A DNA stretch of 64,000 nucleotides from an uncultured SAR86 cluster bacterium (lineage in GTDB: Bacteria > Pseudomonadota > Gammaproteobacteria > Magnimaribacterales > AG-339-G14): the NCBI GenBank assembly GCA_902578495.1, contig CACHCY010000001.1, positions 251,975 to 315,974 on the forward strand, written 5' to 3'. The notes under the pieces are model-generated. The model made no database searches. It was not told where the DNA came from and saw nothing but the letters and a program-made list of their open reading frames with translations. Shown here piece by piece: positions 1 through 9,751 of this stretch (positions are counted from its first letter, which is position 1; the number at the start of each line of letters is the position of its first letter). The position numbers were made by a program, and so were the translations under genes.

Positions 1-491
1 ACATCATCTTTAGAAGAACCTTGAAGGCATTGGAAAATAGCAGAATGCTCAGAATCGAGAGGTATTATTTCTGATTGATATTTTTTAGCCTCATTCAATA
101 AGAATTCGCCGCACATTACCAGCGGCTCTTTATTAGCGATCAATACTCTTTTGCCATTTTTTATGGCCTCATGAGTTGCTTCAAGGCCAATTGCTCCTGA
201 AATTCCAACAACTACGATGTCTGCATTCATATCTCTAATCATTTCACTTTGGCCATCAGAGCCTCTATAAATTTTTATATCTGAGTTCTTTTCAATATGA
301 GTTTCTGAGAGAGAGCCTTCCTGTATGCAAATATTTTTAACTGAATATTTATTTGCCTGCTCGTGCAAAGCTTGAAAATTTTTATTTGCACTCAAGCCGA
401 TACACTTAAAATTGTCTTTATGAAGATCCAGCACTTCAAGCGTGCTTTTTCCAATAGATCCGGTTGATCCCAAAACAAGCACTGTTTTCAT
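1..491 (-). CDS. dxr: 1-deoxy-D-xylulose 5-phosphate reductoisomerase (partial, runs off window start)
   Basis: Minus-strand frame from ATG at 491 reads MKTVLVLGSTGSIGKSTLEVLDLHKDNFKCIGLSANKN...IANKEPLVMCGEFLL; GSTGSIG nucleotide-binding motif; ATGA overlap with cdsA. Confidence 0.93.
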   Translation of the reverse strand, partial: MKTVLVLGSTGSIGKSTLEVLDLHKDNFKCIGLSANKNFQALHEQANKYSVKNICIQEGSLSETHIEKNSDIKIYRGSDGQSEMIRDMNADIVVVGISGAIGLEATHEAIKNGKRVLIANKEPLVMCGEFLLNEAKKYQSEIIPLDSEHSAIFQCLQGSSKDD

Positions 492-1111
492 TGAAGAACC
501 TCAAATAAAACAAAAAATACTGGAATACATAGGATGTGACTATCTATCCGATCTAACAGTCCTCCATGGCCAGGTATAAGGCTCCCTGTATCTTTTAAAT
601 TAGCTTGTCTTTTTATGGAGCTTATTAACAGGTCACCAAAAACAGATGCTGCTGCACAGATAAAGATCATAAGAGTAAGCATAACGACATCGAAATTTTT
701 TAATGAGTTTTGGAGAATCAACGTTATCATCAGAGAATTAATCACGACTGATGAAACTATTCCCCCGATCGTTCCCTCTAAAGTTTTATTGGGACTAATA
801 ATGGGGAATATTTTATTTCTGCCTAAAACTTTACCTGCAAAGAATGCAAATGCATCGGTGACAACTGAAATCATAACAGCTATCAAGATCAAGGATCGCT
901 CCATCTCATATAAATATAAACATAAGATTGCGGCTACTATAAGAATAAAAGCTAAAAAAGATTGAAGAGATAAAACTCTCAACTTGATAAGCTCATAAAT
1001 TGAAATGCCAAAAATAATTATCAATCCAAAGTTAAACAAAAAGGAAGGAGATAGTAGTATGTAAGCAAGAAAAAGGAATCCTAGAGCTATGCCCGATATC
1101 CATCTAATCAT
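488..1111 (-). CDS. cdsA: phosphatidate cytidylyltransferase (short form, 207 aa)
   Basis: Multi-TM protein with CdsA signature GDLLISSIKRQANLKDTGSLIPGHGGLLDRIDS; between uppS and dxr. Confidence 0.92.
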   Translation of the reverse strand: MIRWISGIALGFLFLAYILLSPSFLFNFGLIIIFGISIYELIKLRVLSLQSFLAFILIVAAILCLYLYEMERSLILIAVMISVVTDAFAFFAGKVLGRNKIFPIISPNKTLEGTIGGIVSSVVINSLMITLILQNSLKNFDVVMLTLMIFICAAASVFGDLLISSIKRQANLKDTGSLIPGHGGLLDRIDSHILCIPVFFVLFEVLQ

Positions 1112-1113
1112 TA

Positions 1114-1818
1114 TTATTCCTTTCCAAATCGTCTATATCTTTTAGAGAATTTATTTAATGCAGATTTAAAATTAGATAATTTAAAATCAGGCCACAGTAA
1201 TTTTGAGAAATACAACTCTGAGTATGATATTTGCCAAAGAAAGAAGTTACTTATACGAATTTCGTCTCCAGTTCTTATTAACAAATCTGGATCCGGTAAA
1301 TTAGAAGTCGATAGAAGATTAGAGAAGTCATCTTCATTTATTTTGTCTATATTTATTTTATGATCTTTCATTTTCTTTATAGCATTCAGAATATCCCATC
1401 TACCACCGTAACTTATGGCAACATTAAAATTAAGTTTTGGTTTCTTGGCTTGAGTATCCTTCATGGCAGAATTAATTTGAGACACAAGAGATTTGGAGAA
1501 ACGAGGGATGTCACCAATAAAATTTAGCTGAACCTTATTTTCAATTAATTCTGGGACTTCCTTAATTATTGATTGAAGAAAGAGTTTCATTAAATCTGAA
1601 ACGTCTGAAGCAGATCTTTTCCAATTTTCTGTGCTGAAAGCAAATACAGATAAATGGGTTATTTCAGATTTTGCTGAATACTTAACAATGTCTCTTAATC
1701 GATTTACTCCCTGCTTATGGCCTTCAATTGTCTTTAGATTCCTTTGCCTTGCCCATCTTGAGTTTCCATCCATTATTATGGCCACATGACGAATCTTATT
1801 GGATGAATTACTCATCAT
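1114..1818 (-). CDS. uppS: undecaprenyl diphosphate synthase
   Basis: VAIIMDGNSRWA and DLLIRTGDEIRISNFFLWQISYSELYF motifs. Confidence 0.96.
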   Translation of the reverse strand: MMSNSSNKIRHVAIIMDGNSRWARQRNLKTIEGHKQGVNRLRDIVKYSAKSEITHLSVFAFSTENWKRSASDVSDLMKLFLQSIIKEVPELIENKVQLNFIGDIPRFSKSLVSQINSAMKDTQAKKPKLNFNVAISYGGRWDILNAIKKMKDHKINIDKINEDDFSNLLSTSNLPDPDLLIRTGDEIRISNFFLWQISYSELYFSKLLWPDFKLSNFKSALNKFSKRYRRFGKE

Positions 1819-1823
1819 GGAAA

Positions 1824-2381
1824 CTAAATTTCAAGTAAGTCTTTCTCTTTTAATTCAAGTAATTGCTCAACTTTGGAAATAAAATCGTCAGTCAGATTCT
1901 GAATAATTTCTTGGCCGCGCCTTTCATCATCTTCGCTAATTTCTTTTTCTTTAAGATATTCTTTTAGCAGCCCGTTAGCATCTCTTCTCTGATTTCTTAA
2001 AGCGATTTTTGAATTTTCTGCTTCTGATTTTGCTACTTTAATTAGATCTCTTCTAGTTTCCTCAGTTAAATCTGGAAGAATGACTCTTATAACTTCACCT
2101 GAAGTAGCAGGATTGATACCTAAGTCAGATGACTGAATTGCTTTCTCTATATCAGGCACTAAGTTTTTTTCCCAAGGAGAAATTAACAATGTTTTTGCGT
2201 CTTGAACAGAAATGTTACTTACTTGGGAAAGTGGTGTCATAATCCCATAATAATCAATTTGTATGGCGTCTAGCAGAGAAGGATTGGCCCTGCCCGTTCT
2301 TATTTTTTGTAATGAACTTTCAAGAGATGAAATGCTTTTTTCCATTCTCTCTAGAGTCTCTTGTTTTATTTCTTCTAACAT
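1824..2381 (-). CDS. frr: ribosome recycling factor
   Basis: KIRTGRANPSLLD and LTEETRRDLIKVAKSEAENSKIALRNQRRDAN motifs. Confidence 0.97.
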   Translation of the reverse strand: MLEEIKQETLERMEKSISSLESSLQKIRTGRANPSLLDAIQIDYYGIMTPLSQVSNISVQDAKTLLISPWEKNLVPDIEKAIQSSDLGINPATSGEVIRVILPDLTEETRRDLIKVAKSEAENSKIALRNQRRDANGLLKEYLKEKEISEDDERRGQEIIQNLTDDFISKVEQLLELKEKDLLEI

Positions 2382-2382
2382 A

Positions 2383-3093
2383 TTAATTTTTAAGTAATGT
2401 ACCTATTTTTTCTCCAGATATTGCTTTTTCAAATCCGTCCTTTTCATCAGCATTGAATACTCTAACTTGTAAATTATTATCTCTGCAAAAGCAAAGAGCA
2501 GTTTGATCCATTACTTGAAGGTTTTGATTAATTGCATCATCAAAAGTTAAGTTTTTAAATTTTTTGGCCTTTGGATTATCTTTTGGATCCTTATCATAAA
2601 CTCCATCTACGCTGGTTGCTTTTAACATAAAATCTACTTCCAGTTCATTTGCTCTTATGCTTGCAGTTGAATCCGTGGTGAAAAGAGGATTTCCTATTCC
2701 CCCAACTAAGAGGACAACTTTTTCGTTCATAAGAGCATTTAAAGCATCTTCGGTATTATAAGCTTGGACAAAGTTTCCAATAGCAAATGAGGAGAAAAGT
2801 TTATTTGAATGGCCTTTTTCTCTAAGGAAGTTTGATAAAGCTATCCCATTCATAATGGTAGATAACATTCCTATGTAGTCTGCAGACACTCTATCGATTT
2901 TTATGTCTTTGAGATCTCTTCCTCGAAAAATATTTCCTCCTCCTAAGACTATCCCTAGTTGAATTTTTTTTTGTTTAGTAAAGTCAATAGCTGAAGATAT
3001 TCTTTCAAACGTTTTTTCATCAAAACCTTTTTCCTTTTTCCCAGCAAACCACTCTCCACTGAGCTTTAGAAGAACTCGTTTTGCTGATGCCAT
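2383..3093 (-). CDS. pyrH: UMP kinase
   Basis: VLLKLSGEWFAG, GIVLGGGNIFRG, FTTDSTASIRANELEVDFMLKAT motifs. Confidence 0.97.
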   Translation of the reverse strand: MASAKRVLLKLSGEWFAGKKEKGFDEKTFERISSAIDFTKQKKIQLGIVLGGGNIFRGRDLKDIKIDRVSADYIGMLSTIMNGIALSNFLREKGHSNKLFSSFAIGNFVQAYNTEDALNALMNEKVVLLVGGIGNPLFTTDSTASIRANELEVDFMLKATSVDGVYDKDPKDNPKAKKFKNLTFDDAINQNLQVMDQTALCFCRDNNLQVRVFNADEKDGFEKAISGEKIGTLLKN

Positions 3094-3936
3094 TTAAGAA
3101 TTTTGAAGTTGTGCTTGGACTTCGGAAGCAAAGTCCTTTTGCTCTACTTCTATTCCCTCGCCTACTTCTATACGTATAAATTCAACAATAGAGTTCTTAT
3201 GATCATTAAGAATATTTTCAATTGAAGTTGAAGGATCTTTAACAAAAGGCTGTTTAAGGAGACTTATTTCAGATAGAAATTTATTTAACCTACCCTCGAT
3301 CATTTTCTCAATAATTTCTTCTGGCTTATTTGTATCTTCAACTTGAGCCTTTAAAATTTGTTTTTCTTTCTCAATTGTTTCAGAGTCTACATCTTCTGGA
3401 GATAGAAATTTGGGATTGGATGCTGTGACGTGCATAGCTATATCCTTTCCTAATTCTTCATTGTCATCCTTAAGAGAAACTAGAGCACCGACCTTTCCGT
3501 TGCTATGGATGTATGAATACAAGTTATCTCCTCCGATAGATTCCTTTTTTCTGATAATTACATTTTCTCCAACCTTTTGAACAAGGCTTTGTCTTTCTGA
3601 TTCAAGGTCATCTGATATTTCTTCTACAGATTTCAAATCATTCTCTAAACAGTAATTTAAAACTTCTTGGCAAAAAGTTTTAAAGTTTTCATCTTTAGCA
3701 ACGAAATCAGTCTCGCAGTTAACTTCAACCATTAGATTGTTGGCTGTTAGCAATAGGCCTTCAACAGCTGTTCTAGAAGCTTTTTTCTCTGCTTTTAAGT
3801 TGCTATTAATTTTTAGATATTCCACAGCCTCGTCAAGATTTCCTCCTGTTTCCTTGAGGGCGGCTTTGCATTCCATAATTCCAAGACCAGTTTTATCTCT
3901 GAGAGATTTTACATCTGCAGCTTTGATTTCAGTCAT
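3094..3936 (-). CDS. tsf: elongation factor Ts
   Basis: KSLRDKTGLGIMECKAALKETGGNLDEAVEYL and VEVNCETDFVAKDENF motifs. Confidence 0.97.
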   Translation of the reverse strand: MTEIKAADVKSLRDKTGLGIMECKAALKETGGNLDEAVEYLKINSNLKAEKKASRTAVEGLLLTANNLMVEVNCETDFVAKDENFKTFCQEVLNYCLENDLKSVEEISDDLESERQSLVQKVGENVIIRKKESIGGDNLYSYIHSNGKVGALVSLKDDNEELGKDIAMHVTASNPKFLSPEDVDSETIEKEKQILKAQVEDTNKPEEIIEKMIEGRLNKFLSEISLLKQPFVKDPSTSIENILNDHKNSIVEFIRIEVGEGIEVEQKDFASEVQAQLQNS

Positions 3937-4811
3937 TCTTTTACCTCATTAGATTCTTTCTGTTCTAATACAGATTCATTTTCCTCAGAAACATTCTCAG
4001 CTGGAGATTCTTCCTTAGCTTGTTTTTTTTCCTTTGCATCTGAAGAAGTTTTGGCATCTACCTTTTCTTTCTTGTCAAGATCGGATTTCTTTACAATAAC
4101 TGGACCATCACCATCGGCTCTGATGCCTGTGGCTTTCTCGGCTCCTTCAAGGCAAGCATTTGAGACTAATCTAGAAAGTAAAGAGATAGACCTTATGGCA
4201 TCATCATTTCCAGGAATAATATAATCTACTGAATCAGGATCAGAGTTTGTATCTACAAGACCAACAATAGGAATCCCCATTTTTTTAGCTTCAGCTACAG
4301 CAATTTTCTCATTCTCTACGTCGACAATGAATAAAGCTTCTGGAAGTCCTCCCATATTCTTTATTCCTCCAATAGATCTTTCCAGTTTATCCATTTCCTT
4401 TTTTAGCTTTAAAACCTCTTTTTTTGTGTATTGGTTAAACTTACCTTCTTCTTCCTGAGATACTAAAAACTCATATCTTCTTATTGAGGCTCTAATTGTT
4501 TTATAGTTTGTCAGCATTCCTCCCAGCCATCTGTGATTTACATAAGGCATACTGCACCTTTCTGCTTCTTGTCTTATGACTTCTCTTGCTGATCTTTTGG
4601 TTCCAACAAATAGAATTCTATTATTCGAGGATGCAATTTTTTTGCAAAAGTCTAGAGATGGCTCCAAGCAATCTAGAGTCTTTTGTAAATCAATTATGTG
4701 TACCTTGTTTCTAGAACCAAAAATGAATTTCTCCATCTTAGGATTCCAAAACCTTGTTTGATGTCCGAAATGGACACCTGCTTTAAGCATCTGTTCTATG
4801 GATATTTCCAT
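3933..4811 (-). CDS. rpsB: 30S ribosomal protein S2 with charged C-terminal extension
   Basis: MLKAGVHFGHQTRFWNPKM, RWLGGMLTNYKTI, IVGLVDTNSDP; then a K/E/S-rich tail. Confidence 0.97.
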   Translation of the reverse strand: MEISIEQMLKAGVHFGHQTRFWNPKMEKFIFGSRNKVHIIDLQKTLDCLEPSLDFCKKIASSNNRILFVGTKRSAREVIRQEAERCSMPYVNHRWLGGMLTNYKTIRASIRRYEFLVSQEEEGKFNQYTKKEVLKLKKEMDKLERSIGGIKNMGGLPEALFIVDVENEKIAVAEAKKMGIPIVGLVDTNSDPDSVDYIIPGNDDAIRSISLLSRLVSNACLEGAEKATGIRADGDGPVIVKKSDLDKKEKVDAKTSSDAKEKKQAKEESPAENVSEENESVLEQKESNEVKE

Positions 4812-4934
4812 ATTTAGCTCCTTTTGTTATGGCATGACGCCGGGTTATTCTTCCTTGGATCAGATATTTAACTGCTTCGAAGCAAAGCAGCACCCAAATA
4901 TTCGATTTATCCAAGCGTGTTTTTAAGCTTTCGC
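4812..4934 (-). ncRNA. candidate rpsB 5' leader RNA (S2 autoregulatory type)
   Basis: Nested inverted repeats 4854-4860/4909-4915 (CTTGGAT/ATCCAAG), 4864-4869/4896-4901, 4872-4877/4885-4890, plus GGC-GUCAU-GCC at 4831-4841, between an extended -10 promoter and rpsB. Confidence 0.55.
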
Positions 4935-4940
4935 GAGTGT

Positions 4941-4949
4941 TTTATATCA
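4941..4949 (-). promoter_or_regulatory. candidate extended -10 promoter for rpsB-tsf
   Basis: Minus strand TGA-TATAAA about 130 nt upstream of the rpsB ATG; -35 weak. Confidence 0.45.
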
Positions 4950-4969
4950 CAACTGAATATAAAGGAAAA

Positions 4970-5689
4970 CTAATTATTCAATGCATCTTGAACTGAATAT
5001 ATTCCAGGGGATTTACGATGAATCCATTCAATTAAATTTAGAGCCCCTAAAGCAAACGCTTTTCTATCAAGTGCCTTATGCTCTAGAGATAGAATCTCGT
5101 CCTCAAGATATATATTAATTTTATGAGTGCCTACAGAAGATTCATCTCGATTTGAAATTATTTCAATTTCATTAACATTAAATAGTTCTATTAACTCCTT
5201 TTTTAACATCAAAGCGGTGCCTGAAGGGGTATCAATTTTTTTATTATGATGAGTTTCTTCGATATTAATTCTTTTCAAAGAAAGCTTTTTTTCAGAAACG
5301 TAATTTAATAAATTGCTCAAAAAGGCTATCCCGATACTTAAATTAGGTGCGGCTAAAACAGGAATTGATAGACTTTTATCATTAAAAATCTCCCTGAAAT
5401 CTCCTTTTCCAGTTGAAGCAACAATTAAGCTAGCACCAATTAGTTCGCATTTTTCTTTAATTTTTATCAAATCTAGCGAAGTAGAACAATCAATTACGAC
5501 ATCAGCATCGGTGAGGTCGTTTAAGTCAGAAATGATTTGAACTCCCTGTGAGCTTAAGTTTATATTTGAAGAGTCCTCCCTGCTACTGACTAAACCCCCT
5601 ATTAAGCTTATGTTTGATACTTTTTTTACCTCATCAACAATGCTAGATCCTAGTCGTCCTGAAATACCGCATATGAATAATTTAATCAT
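4970..5689 (-). CDS. dapB: 4-hydroxy-tetrahydrodipicolinate reductase
   Basis: [42 protein letters not shown] motif. Confidence 0.95.
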   Translation of the reverse strand: MIKLFICGISGRLGSSIVDEVKKVSNISLIGGLVSSREDSSNINLSSQGVQIISDLNDLTDADVVIDCSTSLDLIKIKEKCELIGASLIVASTGKGDFREIFNDKSLSIPVLAAPNLSIGIAFLSNLLNYVSEKKLSLKRINIEETHHNKKIDTPSGTALMLKKELIELFNVNEIEIISNRDESSVGTHKINIYLEDEILSLEHKALDRKAFALGALNLIEWIHRKSPGIYSVQDALNN

Positions 5690-6765
5690 TGCCCTCTCAT
5701 AAAATCCCTAGCGTTTTCAAACCATGATTTCTCTTTGGGAGAATTCTTATCTTTATCGAATGATTCTTTAAGTTGCTCAAGAAGTTTTTTTTGCTCTGAC
5801 GATATATTGATTGGAGTTTCAATCTGCACCCTCACTAATATATCCCCTTTTGATGCTCCATTAATAGGCCTGATTCCCTTACCTTTAAGTCTCATCAATT
5901 TATGACTCTGCGTTCCTGAAGGGATTTTTAACTTAACCTTTCCTTCTAAAGTTGGAACTTCAACTTCTCCTCCAAGAACGGCATCGATGTAATTTATTGG
6001 TATCTCACAATAAAGATGTCTTCCATCTCTTTGAAATATTTTATGTTCCTGAATGTCTACCGAGATGAAAAGATCTCCATTGGGATTATTGCCGTATCCG
6101 GGCTCGCCTTCTCCTGAAAGTCTTATTCTATCTCCCAAATCAATTCCTGCAGGTATTTTCACTGATAAGGTTTTATCTTTTTTGATATATCCCTGACCAT
6201 GACAAATATTGCAATTAGGATCGTGTATCTCTCCTTCTCCTCTGCATTGAGGACAAGTTTGTTGCATCGAAAAAAAACCTTGTTGCATCCTTACAACTCC
6301 TGCTCCAGAACAATAAGAACAAGTAGAAAACTTACCAGAACATCTTTCCTTTGATGGGATTTGAAGACTAACCTCCGTTCCCCTTACAGCTTCCTCAAGC
6401 GAAATGCTCAAATTGTAAGCTAGATCTGCACCGCTCGATCTCGATCTACCCCTTGTAGATCCTCCAAAAATATCTGAAAAAATATCTCCAAAAATATCAC
6501 TAAAGGCATCTGCAGCACCCTGCGCACTTGAATATTGAGAATTTACTCCCTGGTGGCCAAAGTTATCATAGGCTTGTCTTTTTTGATCATCTGAAAGAAT
6601 TTCATATGCCTCAGATAGTTCCTTGAATTTATCCGCAGCCTCCTGATCATCAGGATTTCTATCCGGATGATATTTCATTGCTAATTTTCTATAAGCTTTT
6701 TTAAGCTCATCTTTTGAGGAAGATCTAGAGACTCCCAAAACATCATAGTAGTCTCGTTTACTCAT
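5686..6765 (-). CDS. dnaJ: chaperone DnaJ (degenerate first zinc motif)
   Basis: J domain [39 protein letters not shown]; zinc motifs [24 protein letters not shown]. Confidence 0.96.
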   Translation of the reverse strand: MSKRDYYDVLGVSRSSSKDELKKAYRKLAMKYHPDRNPDDQEAADKFKELSEAYEILSDDQKRQAYDNFGHQGVNSQYSSAQGAADAFSDIFGDIFSDIFGGSTRGRSRSSGADLAYNLSISLEEAVRGTEVSLQIPSKERCSGKFSTCSYCSGAGVVRMQQGFFSMQQTCPQCRGEGEIHDPNCNICHGQGYIKKDKTLSVKIPAGIDLGDRIRLSGEGEPGYGNNPNGDLFISVDIQEHKIFQRDGRHLYCEIPINYIDAVLGGEVEVPTLEGKVKLKIPSGTQSHKLMRLKGKGIRPINGASKGDILVRVQIETPINISSEQKKLLEQLKESFDKDKNSPKEKSWFENARDFMRGQ

Positions 6766-6781
6766 TGGAACTGATAAGAAT

Positions 6782-8704
6782 CTATCTAGATTCTTCTTTT
6801 ACTTCTTCAAAATCAGCATCAACAACATTTTCTTCATTCGATCCCTGATTATCGCTATCATTAGCTTGATCAGCTCCCTGTGATTCTTGTTGCTGTTCGG
6901 CATAAAGTCTTTGTGCCATTGATGAGGAAGCATCTGTTAAAGCTTTAGTTTTCTCTTCTATGCTGTCTTTATCATCTCCCTTTAGAGCCTCTTCTAAATC
7001 TGAAATGGCAGCCTCAATAGCAGATTTTTCATCTTCTGAAACTTTATCTTTGGATTCTTCCAGAGTTTTTTTACAACCATGAATAAGAGTATCTGCAGTA
7101 TTCCTAGCGTTTACCAGTTCCTCAAACTTCTTATCGTTATCAGCGTTCGCTTCGGCATCTGAAACCATTTTTTCTATCTCGTCTTCAGATAATCCTCCGG
7201 ATGCCTGAATAGTGATCTTTTGCTCTTTGCCAGTTGCTTTGTCTTTGGCTGAAACATTTAATATTCCGTTTGCATCGATATCGAAAGCTACCTCAATTTG
7301 CGGCATGCCTCTAGGAGCAGGAGCAATACCGTCCAGATTGAAAAGACCTAATTGCTTATTATCAGCAGCTTGTTTTCGCTCTCCTTGAACAACGTTTACT
7401 GTCACTGCTGTTTGATTGTCTTCTGCAGTGGAAAAAATTTGAGATTTATTAGTAGGGATAGTTGTATTTTTCTCTATTAATGGAGTTGCAACACCACCTA
7501 AAGTTTCTATCCCAAGCGTTAAAGGAGTTACATCCAACAAAAGGATATCTGTAACATCTCCTGCTAAAACCGCACCTTGAACTGCTGCGCCCATAGCGAC
7601 CGCTTCATCAGGATTAATGTCCTGTCTTGGCTCTTTCCCAAAAAATTCTTTAACTTTTTCTTGAACAAGAGGCATTCTAGTCTGACCGCCAACTAAAATT
7701 ACATCAGATATGTCAGATGGAGATAAGCTAGCATCTTTCATTGCAATTTCAACGGGCTTTATGCTTCTTTCTACCAATTCTGATACTAAAGATTCGAATT
7801 TAGCTCTAGTGATTTTATAGAGTAGATGTTTTGGCCCTGAAGAATCTGCAGTTACATAAGGAAGATTGATTTCAGTTTGCTGATTAGATGACAATTCTAT
7901 TTTTGCTTTCTCGGCAGCTTCTTTTAATCTCTGAAGCGCAGCAGGATCTGCTTTTAGATCAACGCCCTGATCTTTTTTAAATTCATTAACCAAATAATCT
8001 ATTATTGCAATATCAAAATCCTCTCCACCAAGAAATGTATCTCCGTTTGTGGAAAGAACCTCGAATTGTTTTTCTCCTTCGACCTCAGCAAGTTCAATAA
8101 TAGAAATATCAAATGTCCCTCCTCCTAAATCATATACAGCAATTTTCTGATCAGAGGTTTTTTTATCTAAACCAAAAGCAAGTGCAGCAGCTGTAGGTTC
8201 ATTGATAATTCTCTTGACATCAAGGCCGGCTATTTTCCCAGCATCTTTAGTGGCTTGACGTTGAGAGTCATTGAAATATGCAGGAACAGTGATGACTGCC
8301 TCTTTGACTTCTTGCCCTAGATATTCTTCAGCTCTTTTCTTTAAGGTTCTGAGAATTTCGGCAGAAACTTGTTGTGGTGCTAAGCCTTTTCCACCTGCTT
8401 CGACCCAAGCATCACCGTTATCTGCTTTAATGATTTTAAATGGCACCATGTCTTTATCCTTTGACACAACATCATCTTCAAATCTTCTACCTATAAGTCT
8501 TTTTATGGCATATAGAGTATTTTCTGGGTTAGTTACAGACTGCCTTTTAGCACTCTGTCCGACTAGAATCTCATCCGTATAAGCCACAACAGATGGTGTT
8601 GTTCTTGCTCCTTCTGAATTTTCAATAACTTTTGCTTGGTTACCTTCCATTACAGCAACACAAGAATTAGTGGTTCCTAAATCAATTCCTATAACTTTAG
8701 ACAT
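6782..8704 (-). CDS. dnaK: chaperone DnaK
   Basis: [21 protein letters not shown]; full-length Hsp70 of 640 aa. Confidence 0.98.
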   Translation of the reverse strand: MSKVIGIDLGTTNSCVAVMEGNQAKVIENSEGARTTPSVVAYTDEILVGQSAKRQSVTNPENTLYAIKRLIGRRFEDDVVSKDKDMVPFKIIKADNGDAWVEAGGKGLAPQQVSAEILRTLKKRAEEYLGQEVKEAVITVPAYFNDSQRQATKDAGKIAGLDVKRIINEPTAAALAFGLDKKTSDQKIAVYDLGGGTFDISIIELAEVEGEKQFEVLSTNGDTFLGGEDFDIAIIDYLVNEFKKDQGVDLKADPAALQRLKEAAEKAKIELSSNQQTEINLPYVTADSSGPKHLLYKITRAKFESLVSELVERSIKPVEIAMKDASLSPSDISDVILVGGQTRMPLVQEKVKEFFGKEPRQDINPDEAVAMGAAVQGAVLAGDVTDILLLDVTPLTLGIETLGGVATPLIEKNTTIPTNKSQIFSTAEDNQTAVTVNVVQGERKQAADNKQLGLFNLDGIAPAPRGMPQIEVAFDIDANGILNVSAKDKATGKEQKITIQASGGLSEDEIEKMVSDAEANADNDKKFEELVNARNTADTLIHGCKKTLEESKDKVSEDEKSAIEAAISDLEEALKGDDKDSIEEKTKALTDASSSMAQRLYAEQQQESQGADQANDSDNQGSNEENVVDADFEEVKEESR

Positions 8705-8756
8705 AACTTTTATCTCCTTTTAACCCTAAATATGGCTTTTTTAGGAAAAAACAAGA

Positions 8757-9311
8757 TTAATGCGGGATTTTATTTACTACTACAAGGGCAGGCCTGATAA
8801 GTCGATCATTTAATATGCAGCCTTTTTGCGCAACGGATAAAATAATGTTATTTCCTTTATCCTTATCATTTGAAGTTGATATAGCTTCATGCAATTTTGG
8901 ATCAAATTCATCACCTAAAGGATCTAAAAGAACTATTCCGTTTTTACCGAGAACATTTTCCAACTCTCTCAAAATCAATTCGTAACCATCCGCAGGAATA
9001 GTATTTTCTTCCGTTTTAAAATCTAGGTTTCTAAATAGATTATCAATAACTGAGAGCAAGTCTTTCATAAATGACTCTAAGCCGAATATTCTTGCGCGTG
9101 CAATGTCATTTTGAGCAGATTTTCGTGTATTGATCATTTCTGCTTGAAGTCTCATCATCTGATCTTCAAGCAAGGAAATTTTTTCTTCAGCCGAAGGCTC
9201 GACCTCTTCTTCTAGGCCTGATTCTTCATCCGGTTGTTCAATATTATCTTGAACCTCTTCAAACTCTGAGACATCATCCTGATTAACTTTAGAGTCTTTC
9301 TTTTTAGTCAT
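8757..9311 (-). CDS. grpE: nucleotide exchange factor GrpE
   Basis: Acidic N-terminus, FRNLDFKTEEN, LHEAISTSNDKDKGNNIILSVAQKGCILNDRLIRPALVVVNK. Confidence 0.92.
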   Translation of the reverse strand: MTKKKDSKVNQDDVSEFEEVQDNIEQPDEESGLEEEVEPSAEEKISLLEDQMMRLQAEMINTRKSAQNDIARARIFGLESFMKDLLSVIDNLFRNLDFKTEENTIPADGYELILRELENVLGKNGIVLLDPLGDEFDPKLHEAISTSNDKDKGNNIILSVAQKGCILNDRLIRPALVVVNKIPH

Positions 9312-9714
9312 TTTTTATAGGTTCAACGTATAAAACCAACCTATGATCAACGATTTTATACCCCATAGACTTGGCTAATTCTTCTTGTTTTTCTTCAATG
9401 ATCTGATCATTAAATTCAATAACCTTGCCTGTTTCCATACATACCATGTGGTCATGATGATCGTCTGGCATCAATTCATAAACTGAATGGCCTGATTCGA
9501 AGTTGTGTTTCATTAGTATATCCGCCGATTCAAACTGAGTAAGAACTCTGTAAACGGTAGCCAAACCAACCTCATCTCCAGCCTCAATAAGTTTTTTATA
9601 AACTTCATCAGCACTAAGGTGTTTCTGATCAGATGACTCAAAAATTTCTAAAATCCTTACCCTCGGTAAAGTTACCTTGAGTCCTGCGTCTCTTATATTC
9701 TTATCTTTAACCAT
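9304..9714 (-). CDS. fur: ferric uptake regulator family protein
   Basis: LKVTLPRVRILEIFESS, LATVYRVLTQFE, DDHHDHMVCMETGKVIEF. Start placed at the internal ATG 9714 (MVKDK) because the track start at 9735 overlaps a TATAAT. Confidence 0.9.
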   Translation of the reverse strand: MVKDKNIRDAGLKVTLPRVRILEIFESSDQKHLSADEVYKKLIEAGDEVGLATVYRVLTQFESADILMKHNFESGHSVYELMPDDHHDHMVCMETGKVIEFNDQIIEEKQEELAKSMGYKIVDHRLVLYVEPIKND

Positions 9715-9733
9715 TTTATTATGTGTATTCCTC

Positions 9734-9741
9734 ATTATAAT
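9734..9741. promoter_or_regulatory. palindromic ATTATAAT; candidate shared -10 for fur and bamE
   Basis: ATTATAAT is its own reverse complement, giving TATAAT on both strands in the fur/bamE divergent gap. Confidence 0.45.
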
Positions 9742-9751
9742 TGGGATTCCT

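Noticed and set aside
615-965. Plus-strand 116-aa ORF antisense to cdsA
   Set aside because: Lies entirely within a well-supported gene on the other strand; no recognisable domain or ribosome-binding site.
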